Shown piece after piece: positions 1 through 7,095 of a DNA stretch of 9,099 bases (position 1 is the stretch's first letter; the number at the start of each line of letters is the position of its first letter). The position numbers were made by a program, and so were the translations under genes. The DNA lies in assembly GCA_003641695.1 (NCBI GenBank), contig QNBL01000088.1:1-9099 (forward strand). The letters are read 5' to 3'. The notes under the pieces were generated by a model. It searched no databases. It saw only the letters and a program-made list of their open reading frames with translations, and was not told the origin of the DNA. The stretch is from Spirochaetota bacterium (lineage in GTDB: Bacteria > Spirochaetota > Spirochaetia > B11-G9).

Positions 1-256
1 TATAATCGGATGGGAGTAAATATCTAAAACTGTAACCAAAAGTAGGTTCTACAGCTACTCCTTCTCCATCAACTTCGTAAGACAAACTCTTTCTGCGTAA
101 TGCAAAGTTCCAATCATGTTCAGCAAGTGCCGTTTCTAAGCAAAGACCAATAAATTGATTTGCAACATCACTGGTTTTTGATTCATCACCATCAGCAATC
201 ATTTCCTCGCCTATATACAGTAATGCCATATTTATTATTTCTAATCTATTAGCCAT
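1..256 (-). CDS. Head-tail adaptor / tail tubular protein A-like, partial (C-terminus beyond window)
   Basis: The N-terminal 85 residues are visible; the gene continues past the left edge. It starts MANRLEIINMALLYIGEEMI and carries the HDWNFALRR segment near residues 50-58. An opening of the type 'LEIxNxALxxIG' followed by a conserved 'HxWNFAxRR' is what I know from adaptor (tail tubular A / gp11-like) proteins of podoviruses. These form a ring under the portal and connect the filled head to the tail. The ATG at 256 is preceded by a weak GGGGG ribosome site at 261-265, four bases away. It directly follows the terminator and a 25-nt hairpin repeat, so it may have its own control. The position just after the capsid genes agrees with an adaptor. 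Family assignment is from motif recall. Confidence 0.75.
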   Translation of the reverse strand, partial: MANRLEIINMALLYIGEEMIADGDESKTSDVANQFIGLCLETALAEHDWNFALRRKSLSYEVDGEGVAVEPTFGYSFRYLLPSDY

Positions 257-265
257 TGATCCCCC

Positions 266-290
266 AAGAAACGAAACACCTTTCGTATTT
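266..290 (+). repeat. 25-nt hairpin repeat, copy A
   Basis: This 25-nt sequence occurs again, perfectly and in the opposite orientation, at 8867-8891. It holds a 6-bp inverted repeat, ACGAAA and TTTCGT, around a 4-nt loop, with short flanks. On the transcribed minus strand the loop reads GGUG here. The copy lies between the terminator and the adaptor gene and touches the GGGGG ribosome site at 261-265. It could be a protein-binding site, an mRNA leader hairpin or a phage promoter element. Its minus strand contains AATACGA, which resembles the left part of T7 promoters, but that match is short. Confidence 0.85.
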
Positions 291-319
291 AAAATAGGGG
301 TGAGTTTCCCCACCCCTAT
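291..319 (-). terminator. Intrinsic terminator after the capsid/cement genes
   Basis: On the minus strand a perfect 9-bp stem, ATAGGGGTG (319-311) with CACCCCTAT (302-294), encloses an 8-nt loop and runs into a short T-tract (294-291). It begins four bases after the stop codon of the cement gene. T7-like phages place a terminator at the same point, after the capsid gene and before the tail tubular gene. The T-tract is short, so readthrough is likely. Confidence 0.7.
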
Positions 320-322
320 AAT

Positions 323-709
323 TTACATAACAAATCCTGCTGTGATTTGTCCAGTAGTGTTTGTACCAACACCAATTGAGCTTAAAGCTATATGCTGCAA
401 AGCACCTTCAGGTACAGGGATTTTTACTTCTTTCCCTGCAGTAGCCTCTGCCACTGGAATAGCTGGCATTATCGCAAGTTCTGTATAAGAACCGCCTGCA
501 GTAGCACAATGATTTAACTGGAACTGTATAGATGTACCACCAGCAACATCTTCATTGATGATTATACCTACAAAAACCGGTTCACCTTTTCCGAGATTCA
601 TACCAGCATCGCCGATATCAACTGTATCACCAGCTATGATTGTTGGAGACGCTGTTCCATCCTGACAATCTTCGTTGTGACAAAACATATTTTTAACATC
701 AAATAACAT
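323..709 (-). CDS. Bbp16-like capsid cement (decoration) protein
   Basis: This 128-residue protein is rich in G, T, V and A and looks like an all-beta fold with no membrane segment. The pattern of a short N-terminal 'LFDVKN', then 'DTVDIGDAG...LGKGEPVFVGIIINEDV', a 'GGTSIQFQLNHC' strand and a final 'ITAGFVM' matches my recall of Bbp16, the jelly-roll cement protein of phage BPP-1. Those proteins share 'iDLG...iGxGEPlyvv' and end in a short hydrophobic strand. Cement proteins bind the outside of the mature capsid and stabilise it. The start has a strong GGAGGG site that overlaps the capsid stop codon, and the gene directly follows the major capsid gene as in BPP-1. An odd point is the CHNEDC pair of cysteines (residues 10 and 15), which I do not recall in the family. 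Confidence 0.72.
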   Translation of the reverse strand: MLFDVKNMFCHNEDCQDGTASPTIIAGDTVDIGDAGMNLGKGEPVFVGIIINEDVAGGTSIQFQLNHCATAGGSYTELAIMPAIPVAEATAGKEVKIPVPEGALQHIALSSIGVGTNTTGQITAGFVM

Positions 710-721
710 ATTTTCCCTCCC

Positions 722-1681
722 CTAACTTACTAACGCTTCGCCACCGTTACCAATCTGTTCAACCAATTTAATTGGATGACCTAAGAAAGTTGTAACTGGA
801 CGACCAAATGCATCAGAAATGCTTAGATTCACATTGGCTTTATCTTTAACAGATATGTCAAACTGTGTAAGCATTGGTTTGTCTGCATAAATTACTGCAC
901 CTTTACCACGAGAAGGCATGTTGTTCAAAGCTTCAATTAGCTTATCTGTAACTGCAACAGTACCAGTATCAATATCCTGAGTAGAATCGATATTAGCAAT
1001 TCTTGCATAATACTTCTCATCATTTACTACCATGCCAGCGGCTAACTCATAGTGAGAAACCCACATCTGTTTGGAACCGTTTGTACTGGTAATAAGTTTT
1101 TTACCAAGATCTTCTTTTGCAAGTCCATGTTTCCATTCGCCAGGATAGATCATATGGCATTTATTTTCGCCCCACTGCATTAGATACAATGAAGTAAAAT
1201 TTGCTGACTCTGCCACATTATAAACAGAATCATGAGCAAGAGCGTTTAATCTACCACGTAGGCCGATAAAACTCTTACCATCAGTCAACTCATTTATAAA
1301 AGCCGAAGCAAAGCTTTTTCCAAGACCGGAGATAAATCTACCATCCTGGTTTGAACGAAATTTCTGTTTGTTTTTAGAAATTCTTACGAGACGATCATCT
1401 ACTCTGGAATAAGATTCCAGGAATGCCATCTCTTCTACAAGCTGTTTGAACTGAGCTCTTTCGTCCGGAACATCATCATTGATGGATGTCCAAGTACCTG
1501 CTGGTTCATTCAGTGTCTGCATATATGTGTGCTTTGTTAGGCCATTAGCCTGCACCCATACCATATCTTCGAGAGCTTCAAATTCTTCTACCAATGTATC
1601 GATAACTGGTAAAAATTCATCATCATGAAGCTGTTTAATTAAATCCAACAGAGTTGGATTTGCTGATGTAATGTCTGCCAT
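722..1681 (-). CDS. Major capsid protein, GP7-like (HK97 fold)
   Basis: This 319-residue protein forms the head shell. Several blocks match my recall of the GP7-type capsid family: 'LLDLIKQLHDDEFLPVIDTLVEE' near residues 11-33; 'LEDMVWVQANGLTKHTYMQTL' near 37-57; 'FLESYSRVDDRLVRI...FRSNQDGRFI' near 87-116; 'SLYLMQWGENKCHMIYPGEW' near 165-184; 'YYARIANID' near 224-232; and the C-terminal 'FGRPVTTFLGHPIKLVEQI'. The last block is the usual end of the HK97-type fold in this group. The length is typical. The ATG at 1681 has a good AGGAG site at about 1686-1690. An 83-nt spacer separates it from the scaffold gene, longer than almost every other junction, so it may carry its own expression signal. 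Order scaffold, capsid, cement is standard. Confidence 0.85.
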   Translation of the reverse strand: MADITSANPTLLDLIKQLHDDEFLPVIDTLVEEFEALEDMVWVQANGLTKHTYMQTLNEPAGTWTSINDDVPDERAQFKQLVEEMAFLESYSRVDDRLVRISKNKQKFRSNQDGRFISGLGKSFASAFINELTDGKSFIGLRGRLNALAHDSVYNVAESANFTSLYLMQWGENKCHMIYPGEWKHGLAKEDLGKKLITSTNGSKQMWVSHYELAAGMVVNDEKYYARIANIDSTQDIDTGTVAVTDKLIEALNNMPSRGKGAVIYADKPMLTQFDISVKDKANVNLSISDAFGRPVTTFLGHPIKLVEQIGNGGEALVS

Positions 1682-1694
1682 CTATTACTCCTAT

Positions 1695-1724
1695 ATTATT
1701 TTAGAGCAATTCCGTTTACATCAA
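1695..1724 (-). promoter_or_regulatory. Possible weak sigma70-like promoter in the capsid gene leader
   Basis: The 83-nt spacer 1682-1764 has no gene. On the minus strand it holds TTGATG (1724-1719) followed either by TAAAAT (1703-1698, 15-bp spacer) or AATAAT (1700-1695, 18-bp spacer). Neither spacer is ideal. A small 5-bp hairpin with one wobble pair (CCAGC with GTTGG) lies upstream. In AT-rich DNA such matches arise by chance, so this is only a candidate for extra capsid expression. Confidence 0.22.
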
Positions 1725-1764
1725 TCCAACTTCCTGCTGGTTATTAGATCAAATATGTCTGGTC

Positions 1765-2526
1765 TTACATACCTTTCATTGATGGATAAGAGATTTGATT
1801 TTTAGGTAACGTTGTTTTGTTATCTAAATCCCCATCCAAAAATGTGTCGTTCTTTCCTGAACGACCTTTCTCAACGAGAAAGTTTATTACTTCCGGGACA
1901 TTCCCGGCTGCACCCAATTTATTTAAGAAATCATCACCACCGAATTCTTTTACTCCCTTCTGCATATATCTAAGATTGGTATCATAATCACTACCCCAAT
2001 CTTCCTTCATCCTTTTTTCTGCTTCAGCTTTGCCTTTTGTTAATACTGCAGAATAGTTCTCTCTTGCAGCTAAAGTCTCTTTATCTGACCATTCCTGGTA
2101 AGCAGAAAACTGTTTCTCTGTCCAGCCAGCAGTGAAAGCCATTTCTCTAAGGCTGTTAAACTGATCCTCTGTAAATCCTACACCCTCTGGTAGGGTACTG
2201 TCAACTTTTTTATACATACTAGATTCTTCAGGAACCCCAATACTTGTTAAAAAAGCCTTTTTTTCTTCATCTGTAGCATCTTCTCCAGGAACAAACACCT
2301 TTCCTTCTTTCAATGCTGCTAATTCATCTGCAGATTTCAGGTAAGCATTAGATACTTCATCTATTGTTTTGAACCCGGATAACCTTTCGTTAGTCTTGTT
2401 ATCTCCTGCATTTTGTGCCATCCATTTTGGCAACTCTGTTTCTTGTGAAACAGTTTCCTGGACTTCTCCAGTTTCTTCTGTACTTTCTGTCGTTTCCGTT
2501 ACTTCCGTATGGGTTTCAGGTAACAT
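1765..2526 (-). CDS. Capsid scaffolding / assembly protein
   Basis: This 253-residue protein sits directly upstream of the major capsid gene, where podoviruses encode the scaffold that shapes the procapsid and then leaves. The first 30 residues are almost only E, T, S, V and Q (acidic, disordered). Next come 'LPKWMAQ' and 'ERLSGFKTIDEVSNAYLKSADELAALKEGKVFVPGEDATDEEKKAFLTSIGVPE' near residues 33-100. A block of the form 'FKxxDEvxxAYlxxe...vPgexATxEEkxAFxxxxGvPe' is typical of phage scaffold proteins as I know them. The rest is charged and helical. The start at 2526 has a GAGGAG site and overlaps the end of the Bbp19-like gene by 11 bases. I see no protease motif, so a fused prohead protease is unlikely. 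Confidence 0.75.
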   Translation of the reverse strand: MLPETHTEVTETTESTEETGEVQETVSQETELPKWMAQNAGDNKTNERLSGFKTIDEVSNAYLKSADELAALKEGKVFVPGEDATDEEKKAFLTSIGVPEESSMYKKVDSTLPEGVGFTEDQFNSLREMAFTAGWTEKQFSAYQEWSDKETLAARENYSAVLTKGKAEAEKRMKEDWGSDYDTNLRYMQKGVKEFGGDDFLNKLGAAGNVPEVINFLVEKGRSGKNDTFLDGDLDNKTTLPKNQISYPSMKGM

Positions 2527-2785
2527 TATCTCTCCTCATTAATCTATTTATTATAAGTTCTTCTGAACCTACATCCCATTCTCCAAAGTAAGAAAGCAAT
2601 TGCTTTGCATAATTATTTAAAGCAACTTCTTCCTCACCCTCACATCTACTGAAAAAATGCAAGTCTGTTAATATTTTCCCAAGGACTCTCTGCCCTATTG
2701 GCGTAGTAAATACTTCGACAAAATCTGCTTCCAGAAATTCTTCCTGTTCTTCTGTTAATTGTGGTTTTTTATGCCAACTTATCAT
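2516..2785 (-). CDS. Bbp19-like small phage protein
   Basis: This 89-residue protein lies between portal and scaffold. Its central part, 'FVEVFTTPIGQRVLGKILTDLHFF' near residues 22-45, resembles the 'FxxVFgTPeGqrVLxdiL' signature that I associate with the Bbp19 family. That family is found at the same place, next to the portal, in BPP-1-like phages; its role is not known to me. The protein is acidic at the N-terminus and ends in a basic 'NRLMRRDN'. There are no cysteine pairs or membrane segments. Its ATG overlaps the portal stop as ATGA, so translation is probably coupled to the portal. The motif match is short, so the family call is moderately sure and no function is proposed. Confidence 0.65.
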   Translation of the reverse strand: MISWHKKPQLTEEQEEFLEADFVEVFTTPIGQRVLGKILTDLHFFSRCEGEEEVALNNYAKQLLSYFGEWDVGSEELIINRLMRRDNVT

Positions 2786-4404
2786 TGCATCATCCCTGCC
2801 ATAGCACTTTCTGGATCTATAGGCTGATTAGCTCCACCCATTGCTTTACCAACCTGTTCCATCTGATCGACTTTCTGTTGCTGCTGCTGGGCTGCCATAG
2901 CCTCTTCTTTCTGTTTCTGTACTTCTTGTTCAGAATAAAGATTATCTGCTGGGAAACCGTTATTCAGAGCTATTTCCCTGATAGTATTAGGCCAGTTAAA
3001 AACCATAGCTGCTTCCGGAGAAATCTTCATTATATTCTCCATTTCGGCCATAGTCGCTCTTGCACCATTATTAAGTAAAGTCCTCTTCTGAGTTTGTGCC
3101 AGGACTCCATTATATTCCCAACCTACATCACCGGCCAACTCATTTGGAATATCAGGCATATTACCGTTCTTCATTTCAATCTCAAACACTTTGAACAACA
3201 TATTGTCCAGGGCTTCTGACTCATACTTACCTAAAGGAGTGGAAATTAGAGCTGATTGCTCACCCTTTCTTTCTGAAACCTCAATAGCTGTCATACGCTG
3301 AGTTAGTTGTGAAAGCATTTTCCAGTTATCAATATAGAAAGGTGCCTGAACTTGTTTCTTTTTACGATCCCATTGATCTACACCAACAGGATAATTAGTT
3401 GCTACATTCCACGGCATTACAATTCTACCCGGATCCTGGTAATAGTTGGCTCCACCAGGTTTATTCCGGAGATTATTCTTCATTTCTGATGGAATATTTA
3501 ATGGAGGATTCGCTGCTTTATGAGCTGCCTGCAGTAAGGTTTTTGCCATAGCATTTAACCCTTTTGCATCCGGTAAAGCATCATGAGAAGGGCCTCGACC
3601 ATACTTCTCACTTCCCTCAATACGATATCTCCATGTAACAAATGGGAAACTATCAAATCCACCAGCTCTGATTATATCTTTTGCATCAGCTTCCCAATAT
3701 ACAGATGCTACATTTCCGGTAACCCCGGGAAATTTAAACCATTCATCTTTCGCTGGAAATACAGCATGTCTGATAGAAACTCTCTCGAAAGGTGACTCTT
3801 CTGCCATTTTAAGTAACTTAGGTGATAATGAAGATTTTTCCTTGATGAAATAGTTTGCTGCGGCTCTTGCTCCTATTCGGATATCCCTATATATTGTGTC
3901 TACATTCCCATACCAATCCTGGTCAATATAAGTTTCGGTCGGATGCCTTAAATTGAAAATACAATTCCCATTACGTTCATCTTCTTCAACATACATAGTT
4001 GCGGTCGCAATTGTGACACCCATTTTTGTATATGAAGAAATCACATTGTAAAAATTACTCCTTGCCAAAGCACCTAAAAGAACATAATTAACTTTCTGGA
4101 AAAAACTCTGAATCACTTTCTTTTTATTTACTTCCGGGTCCAAGGCATACATACCCACCCAAGGGATACTTTTAGATATGGAATTACCAACAATACCATC
4201 AGCCATTGTATTTGCAGACTCGATACCAGTTGTGTCAAATACATCTTTTGCATATTCTTCTTCGTCTGTATCTTCTTTTGCAAATAACAAAGATAAACTG
4301 GGATTGAAATATTTAGCAATTGACTCCCAGGTATCGTGCTGTTTCTTGTTATCTTCCTTCAACTTCTCATGCCTTTTATTCAAGGCTTTCATATCAGCAC
4401 CCAT
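2782..4404 (-). CDS. Portal protein (T7-type head-tail connector)
   Basis: This 540-residue protein forms the dodecameric portal through which DNA is packaged and released, and on which the terminase docks. The N-terminal helix 'LNKRHEKLKEDNKKQHDTWESIAKYFNPS', 'DTTGIESANTMADGIVGN' (58-74), 'YGRGPSHDALPDAKGLNAM' (268-286), 'AIEVSERKGEQSALISTPLGKYESEALDNMLFKVFEI' (373-409) and 'GNMPDIPNEL' (414-423) are hallmarks of the podoviral head-tail connector family. The length of about 500-550 residues fits. After residue 490 comes a Q/K/E-rich coil with a run of five Q and a Met/Gly-rich tail, usual for the internal crown or barrel. The start at 4404 has AAGAGG at a good distance, overlapping the end of the preceding gene. 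An in-frame Met at residue 5 is a possible alternative. Confidence 0.92.
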   Translation of the reverse strand: MGADMKALNKRHEKLKEDNKKQHDTWESIAKYFNPSLSLLFAKEDTDEEEYAKDVFDTTGIESANTMADGIVGNSISKSIPWVGMYALDPEVNKKKVIQSFFQKVNYVLLGALARSNFYNVISSYTKMGVTIATATMYVEEDERNGNCIFNLRHPTETYIDQDWYGNVDTIYRDIRIGARAAANYFIKEKSSLSPKLLKMAEESPFERVSIRHAVFPAKDEWFKFPGVTGNVASVYWEADAKDIIRAGGFDSFPFVTWRYRIEGSEKYGRGPSHDALPDAKGLNAMAKTLLQAAHKAANPPLNIPSEMKNNLRNKPGGANYYQDPGRIVMPWNVATNYPVGVDQWDRKKKQVQAPFYIDNWKMLSQLTQRMTAIEVSERKGEQSALISTPLGKYESEALDNMLFKVFEIEMKNGNMPDIPNELAGDVGWEYNGVLAQTQKRTLLNNGARATMAEMENIMKISPEAAMVFNWPNTIREIALNNGFPADNLYSEQEVQKQKEEAMAAQQQQQKVDQMEQVGKAMGGANQPIDPESAMAGMMQ

Positions 4405-4407
4405 GAT

Positions 4408-4902
4408 TTACCTCTTATTTGCTTCGTTTAGCTTAAAAGCCAGATCCCACATTTTCTTGTATTCGGTCCTAATAGCCTCTGCAGAATCTGCTTTCTTTCC
4501 AAGCCTCTCAAGGGTTATATTCATTTCATTCTCTGTAAGATTTTCCGGGTTTATCATTCCGCCTTCAGGGTTTGTGAATTCACTTAGATAATCTACACTC
4601 TTTCCTTTGATGTCTTTTGTTTCACTGGAACTCTGCGAAGCAAAAGATCCAGCTTCCTGTGATGCTGGTTGATTTTCAGGGGCCATGTTTTCTCTTCCTC
4701 GTTGAGCTGCAAAAATTCTGTTTTTATCTACTACAGCCTGACGTTGCTCCATCCTGCTTAAAGATTTATCATCACTCCCAACTTCGATATCATAACTTTC
4801 GTATTCAGCTGCAGCCCTAACAGCATCTTCTTCCCCAATACCAAGTTTTTCCATAATAAATCTAACTAATTTATCTTTTGCCTTGTTCGGTCTTACTCCC
4901 AT
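4408..4902 (-). CDS. Hypothetical protein between terminase and portal
   Basis: I do not recognise this 164-residue protein. It is hydrophilic, with a basic helical N-terminus (residues 1-37), a central stretch low in complexity and rich in S, Q, E and N (about 70-98), and a charged helical C-terminus (about 115-164). There are no cysteines, no membrane segment and no catalytic motif that I can see. Such a protein next to the portal may be an assembly or virion protein, but that is inference from position only. The start at 4902 has a strong GGAGG site at about 4908-4912 and lies 32 bases inside the preceding small gene. Three bases separate its stop codon from the portal start, so the two are surely co-translated. 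Confidence 0.7.
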   Translation of the reverse strand: MGVRPNKAKDKLVRFIMEKLGIGEEDAVRAAAEYESYDIEVGSDDKSLSRMEQRQAVVDKNRIFAAQRGRENMAPENQPASQEAGSFASQSSSETKDIKGKSVDYLSEFTNPEGGMINPENLTENEMNITLERLGKKADSAEAIRTEYKKMWDLAFKLNEANKR

Positions 4903-5053
4903 TATTATCCTCCAACTCTATTATATACTCTACAATATGCCTCAAAGCAAGATCTGTCAAATATTTTCCAGCTGCTCTTAATGAATTCTTACTCTCATAA
5001 TCCTTGATCAATCGGATTCTGTCTGCAATCTTTGGCAATCTCTCAGCAGGCAT
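4871..5053 (-). CDS. Small hypothetical protein, 60 residues, overlapping the terminase 3' end
   Basis: The reading frame is open further upstream, but that part lies inside the terminase gene. The ATG at 5053 is the most likely start: it overlaps the terminase stop by 11 bases and has GAGGAG about 10 bases upstream. The product begins MPAERLPKIADRIRLIKDYE and is predicted helical, with a basic first half and an acidic 'YIIELEDN' later. I know no family for it. The tight overlaps on both sides (11 bases with terminase, 32 bases with the next gene) are typical of real phage genes and are the main support. A role in packaging is possible by position but not shown. Confidence 0.6.
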   Translation of the reverse strand: MPAERLPKIADRIRLIKDYESKNSLRAAGKYLTDLALRHIVEYIIELEDNNGSKTEQGKR

Positions 5054-6581
5054 ATACGTCAAACTCCTCTTCATCATTAGCGTATTCATCTTTTTCTTCG
5101 ATATAAAGTTTAACAACATCACCGTCTGGAAAAGGCATGAACACATCTTTGTGATTGATCTTGGCCAGGCAATCAAGCATATCATCATGCTCAATAAATG
5201 GAAATATCGCAAATTCCTGCTCTATAAATATTCTCACAAGGTTCTCATGTTTATGTTCCCAGTTAGTATACCATAGTTCCTCCGGAAAAAACATCCTCCC
5301 TTGCTCGAATTGCGGTACCAGGGATTGTATCCTTGCTATCTTGTTCCCGGACTCTCTTAGTTCTGTTATGTGAAACCGGTAATTGTGCTCATTCATGACA
5401 TACTGAAAATGCTCCATATCGTTCATCATGGCAGATTGCTCGTATCCTACGAAAGATGGTTCGTATTTCTGGTGGAGATTAAACAATGTTGTCGCTCTCT
5501 CTGTCAAATTCATCTTATCCCGGATCATATCCACAATATAGAAATTTTTATCTGGTCCATAACCTACAACAAAGAATACTGTATAATCATTCAGCTTCCC
5601 TTTCTTTGAAGCTGGATCACAGAAAATGGCGATATTGAGGTTTTTAAAGATTTGTGCTGGCCAATATTTCATCCACTTTTCATCAAAACCCTGTTTATCT
5701 TCCTGGAGAGGGTCAAGTAACATTTGAGCTGCAAATATATAAGGCCCCATCATTTTGTACTTAGAAGCCAATGCTTCCTTTGTCATGAACACTGGCTTGC
5801 CTGTAGCTGTCCCATCCTCGGTTGCTGCATAAATACGTGGTTTTACTTCCCCGGATTTCCTGATTACATCGTATGTATCATACGGATGATAAATCGTCCC
5901 CTCATACCATTGCCTTCCACCTATCCTTCCAAGGTTCTGAGATAAAGCCCAACCAGCTGTAGCCTTATCTCTCATAGCTTGAGTTAAAACAGTTTTGTCT
6001 GTGACAATATCATTGTAAATTCTTAAAACAAAGTGTTTGGAAGTCGGCTGTGCATCAATTACACCCCAGGCTTCTACTGTTTGTTCATTAGGATTACTCT
6101 CTCTTTTGACAGTAATTCCTGAATCTGCAGACCAGGAAAAACCATACTTCTTTGAATCCTTTTTCGGATTGCTCCAAAGAATTTCTGGGAATAACCATTT
6201 CAAAGTTTCGTTTGACTCTAACTCTTTCATGATCATTTTCAAAAACGCTTTAGCGATTGGTCTATTAAAACTGAAAATTCCTATTGTTATATTTGGATCC
6301 TTTATAATCTCCTGTATAGATCCTGCAAATGTAATGAGAGAACTTTTATAATGTTCACGTGCCCATAAATCAAGTCTTGAATCAGGGTCAGCTTCAACTT
6401 CTCTTGCCCTGGCAAAAACCCAATCGTTATCACCATCTTTCCTTTTAAGAACTCTGGTAAATAAAAAGAACCGGTCATGCAAGCATAACTCTCTCATGAC
6501 CAGTCTTAACGCTTCGTCTCCATGTTTCTGAGCTTTCTTTATAGTTTTATCGTAATACTCGTTCGTCTCTTGTCTTGTCAC
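5043..6581 (-). CDS. terL: Terminase large subunit (packaging ATPase and nuclease)
   Basis: This 512-residue protein drives DNA into the procapsid and cuts the concatemer. The ATPase half has a deviant Walker A-like AREHYKSS (74-81) and a Walker B-like LRIYNDIVT (186-194). The nuclease half has an RNase H-like fold with acidic residues in FCDPAS (D322), GYEQ (E381) and HDDMLD (466-470). Order, spacing and length match phage large terminases. Its start is GTG at 6581, sharing one base with the TAG stop of the preceding gene (TAGTG); the ribosome site is weak, so translation is probably coupled. The next Met is residue 29, and starting there would remove conserved N-terminal sequence. An odd point is N190 where relatives that I recall usually have a second Asp (YDDIV). 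Confidence 0.93.
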   Translation of the reverse strand: MTRQETNEYYDKTIKKAQKHGDEALRLVMRELCLHDRFFLFTRVLKRKDGDNDWVFARAREVEADPDSRLDLWAREHYKSSLITFAGSIQEIIKDPNITIGIFSFNRPIAKAFLKMIMKELESNETLKWLFPEILWSNPKKDSKKYGFSWSADSGITVKRESNPNEQTVEAWGVIDAQPTSKHFVLRIYNDIVTDKTVLTQAMRDKATAGWALSQNLGRIGGRQWYEGTIYHPYDTYDVIRKSGEVKPRIYAATEDGTATGKPVFMTKEALASKYKMMGPYIFAAQMLLDPLQEDKQGFDEKWMKYWPAQIFKNLNIAIFCDPASKKGKLNDYTVFFVVGYGPDKNFYIVDMIRDKMNLTERATTLFNLHQKYEPSFVGYEQSAMMNDMEHFQYVMNEHNYRFHITELRESGNKIARIQSLVPQFEQGRMFFPEELWYTNWEHKHENLVRIFIEQEFAIFPFIEHDDMLDCLAKINHKDVFMPFPDGDVVKLYIEEKDEYANDEEEFDVYAC

Positions 6582-6925
6582 TATTCTGCTTTCTTCATTT
6601 CCGCTTTTTTCTTAGCTTTGGCAATTTTCATCTTTTCCCCAAAACTCATAGGTTCACCTACTTCTTCTCTTGAAGCTATAGTCGGTTTTTTTGAAGTAAC
6701 CTGTTCTACCTTTTTCTTTTTTACAGTAGGCTTTACAACTTCTTTAGTCTCCGCTTTTACAACATCACTTACCATTGCACCTTTACCTACCAATTCCCGG
6801 TAAGGTTTCCCGCAATGTTTACACTTCACAGTTACTTCCACCTGATACCCATATCTCATCGGTACGATCTGTACTGTAGGTTCCGTCATTTCACACTGAC
6901 ATCTTTTCGAAAATCTATTCCTCAT
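6581..6925 (-). CDS. Putative zinc-ribbon, Lys-rich protein in the small-terminase position
   Basis: This 114-residue protein has CQC (C9, C11) and CKHCGK (C35, C38), a spacing that could bind one zinc ion in a ribbon, with a beta-like segment 'VQIVPMRYGYQVEVTVKC' between. From about residue 50 it is low in complexity and rich in K, E, V and T, ending in 'KMKIAKAKKKAEMKKAE'. A nucleic-acid-binding role is a fair inference from the ribbon and the basic tail. It lies directly before the large terminase, where the DNA-recognising small terminase is usually encoded, and no other small-terminase candidate is obvious. I do not recognise a known small-terminase fold, so this is a guess from position. 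The start overlaps the previous stop as ATGA, with an AAGGGG ribosome site. Confidence 0.65.
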   Translation of the reverse strand: MRNRFSKRCQCEMTEPTVQIVPMRYGYQVEVTVKCKHCGKPYRELVGKGAMVSDVVKAETKEVVKPTVKKKKVEQVTSKKPTIASREEVGEPMSFGEKMKIAKAKKKAEMKKAE

Positions 6926-7095
6926 ATGTTATACCCCTTCTTCCTTAATTTGGTTTTTATCCTTCTCTTCGCATGTCTGTCTAAACGATCCCATGATTTC
7001 ATAATAAAGTCAACTTTTTTCTCATTAGATAATTTCTCCGGAGCTGCGAACAGCTTAACAAAATATCGTGCTATTGCACCGAAAAATTTTTTCAT
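6922..7095 (-). CDS. Small basic hypothetical protein, 57 residues
   Basis: The product begins MKKFFGAIARYFVKLFAAPE, an amphipathic aromatic helix that could touch membranes or a partner protein, and ends in a strongly basic helix (RLDRHAKRRIKTKLRKKG). I know no family. I chose the ATG at 7095 because it overlaps the preceding stop as ATGA, like most neighbours, and has GGGGAGG at 7106-7112. A longer form from the ATG at 7161 would add 22 residues. It also has an AAGGAG site (7172-7177), but it would overlap the previous gene by 70 bases. The basic tail suggests nucleic-acid contact, which is inference only. Confidence 0.55.
   Translation of the reverse strand: MKKFFGAIARYFVKLFAAPEKLSNEKKVDFIMKSWDRLDRHAKRRIKTKLRKKGYNI

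Noticed and set aside
4178..4591. Plus-strand open frame of 137 residues
   Set aside because: Antisense to the portal and the gene before it; Ser/Phe-rich shadow composition.
5054..5212. Upstream extension of the 60-residue gene into the terminase gene
   Set aside because: The extension would be Met/Cys-rich and lies fully inside the terminase coding region; the ATG at 5053 has a ribosome site and the overlap style of its neighbours.
5449..5468. Third, imperfect copy of the 25-nt repeat (ACGAAA ... TTCGTATTT)
   Set aside because: Only the stem and right flank match, the loop differs, and it lies inside conserved terminase coding sequence; chance is sufficient.
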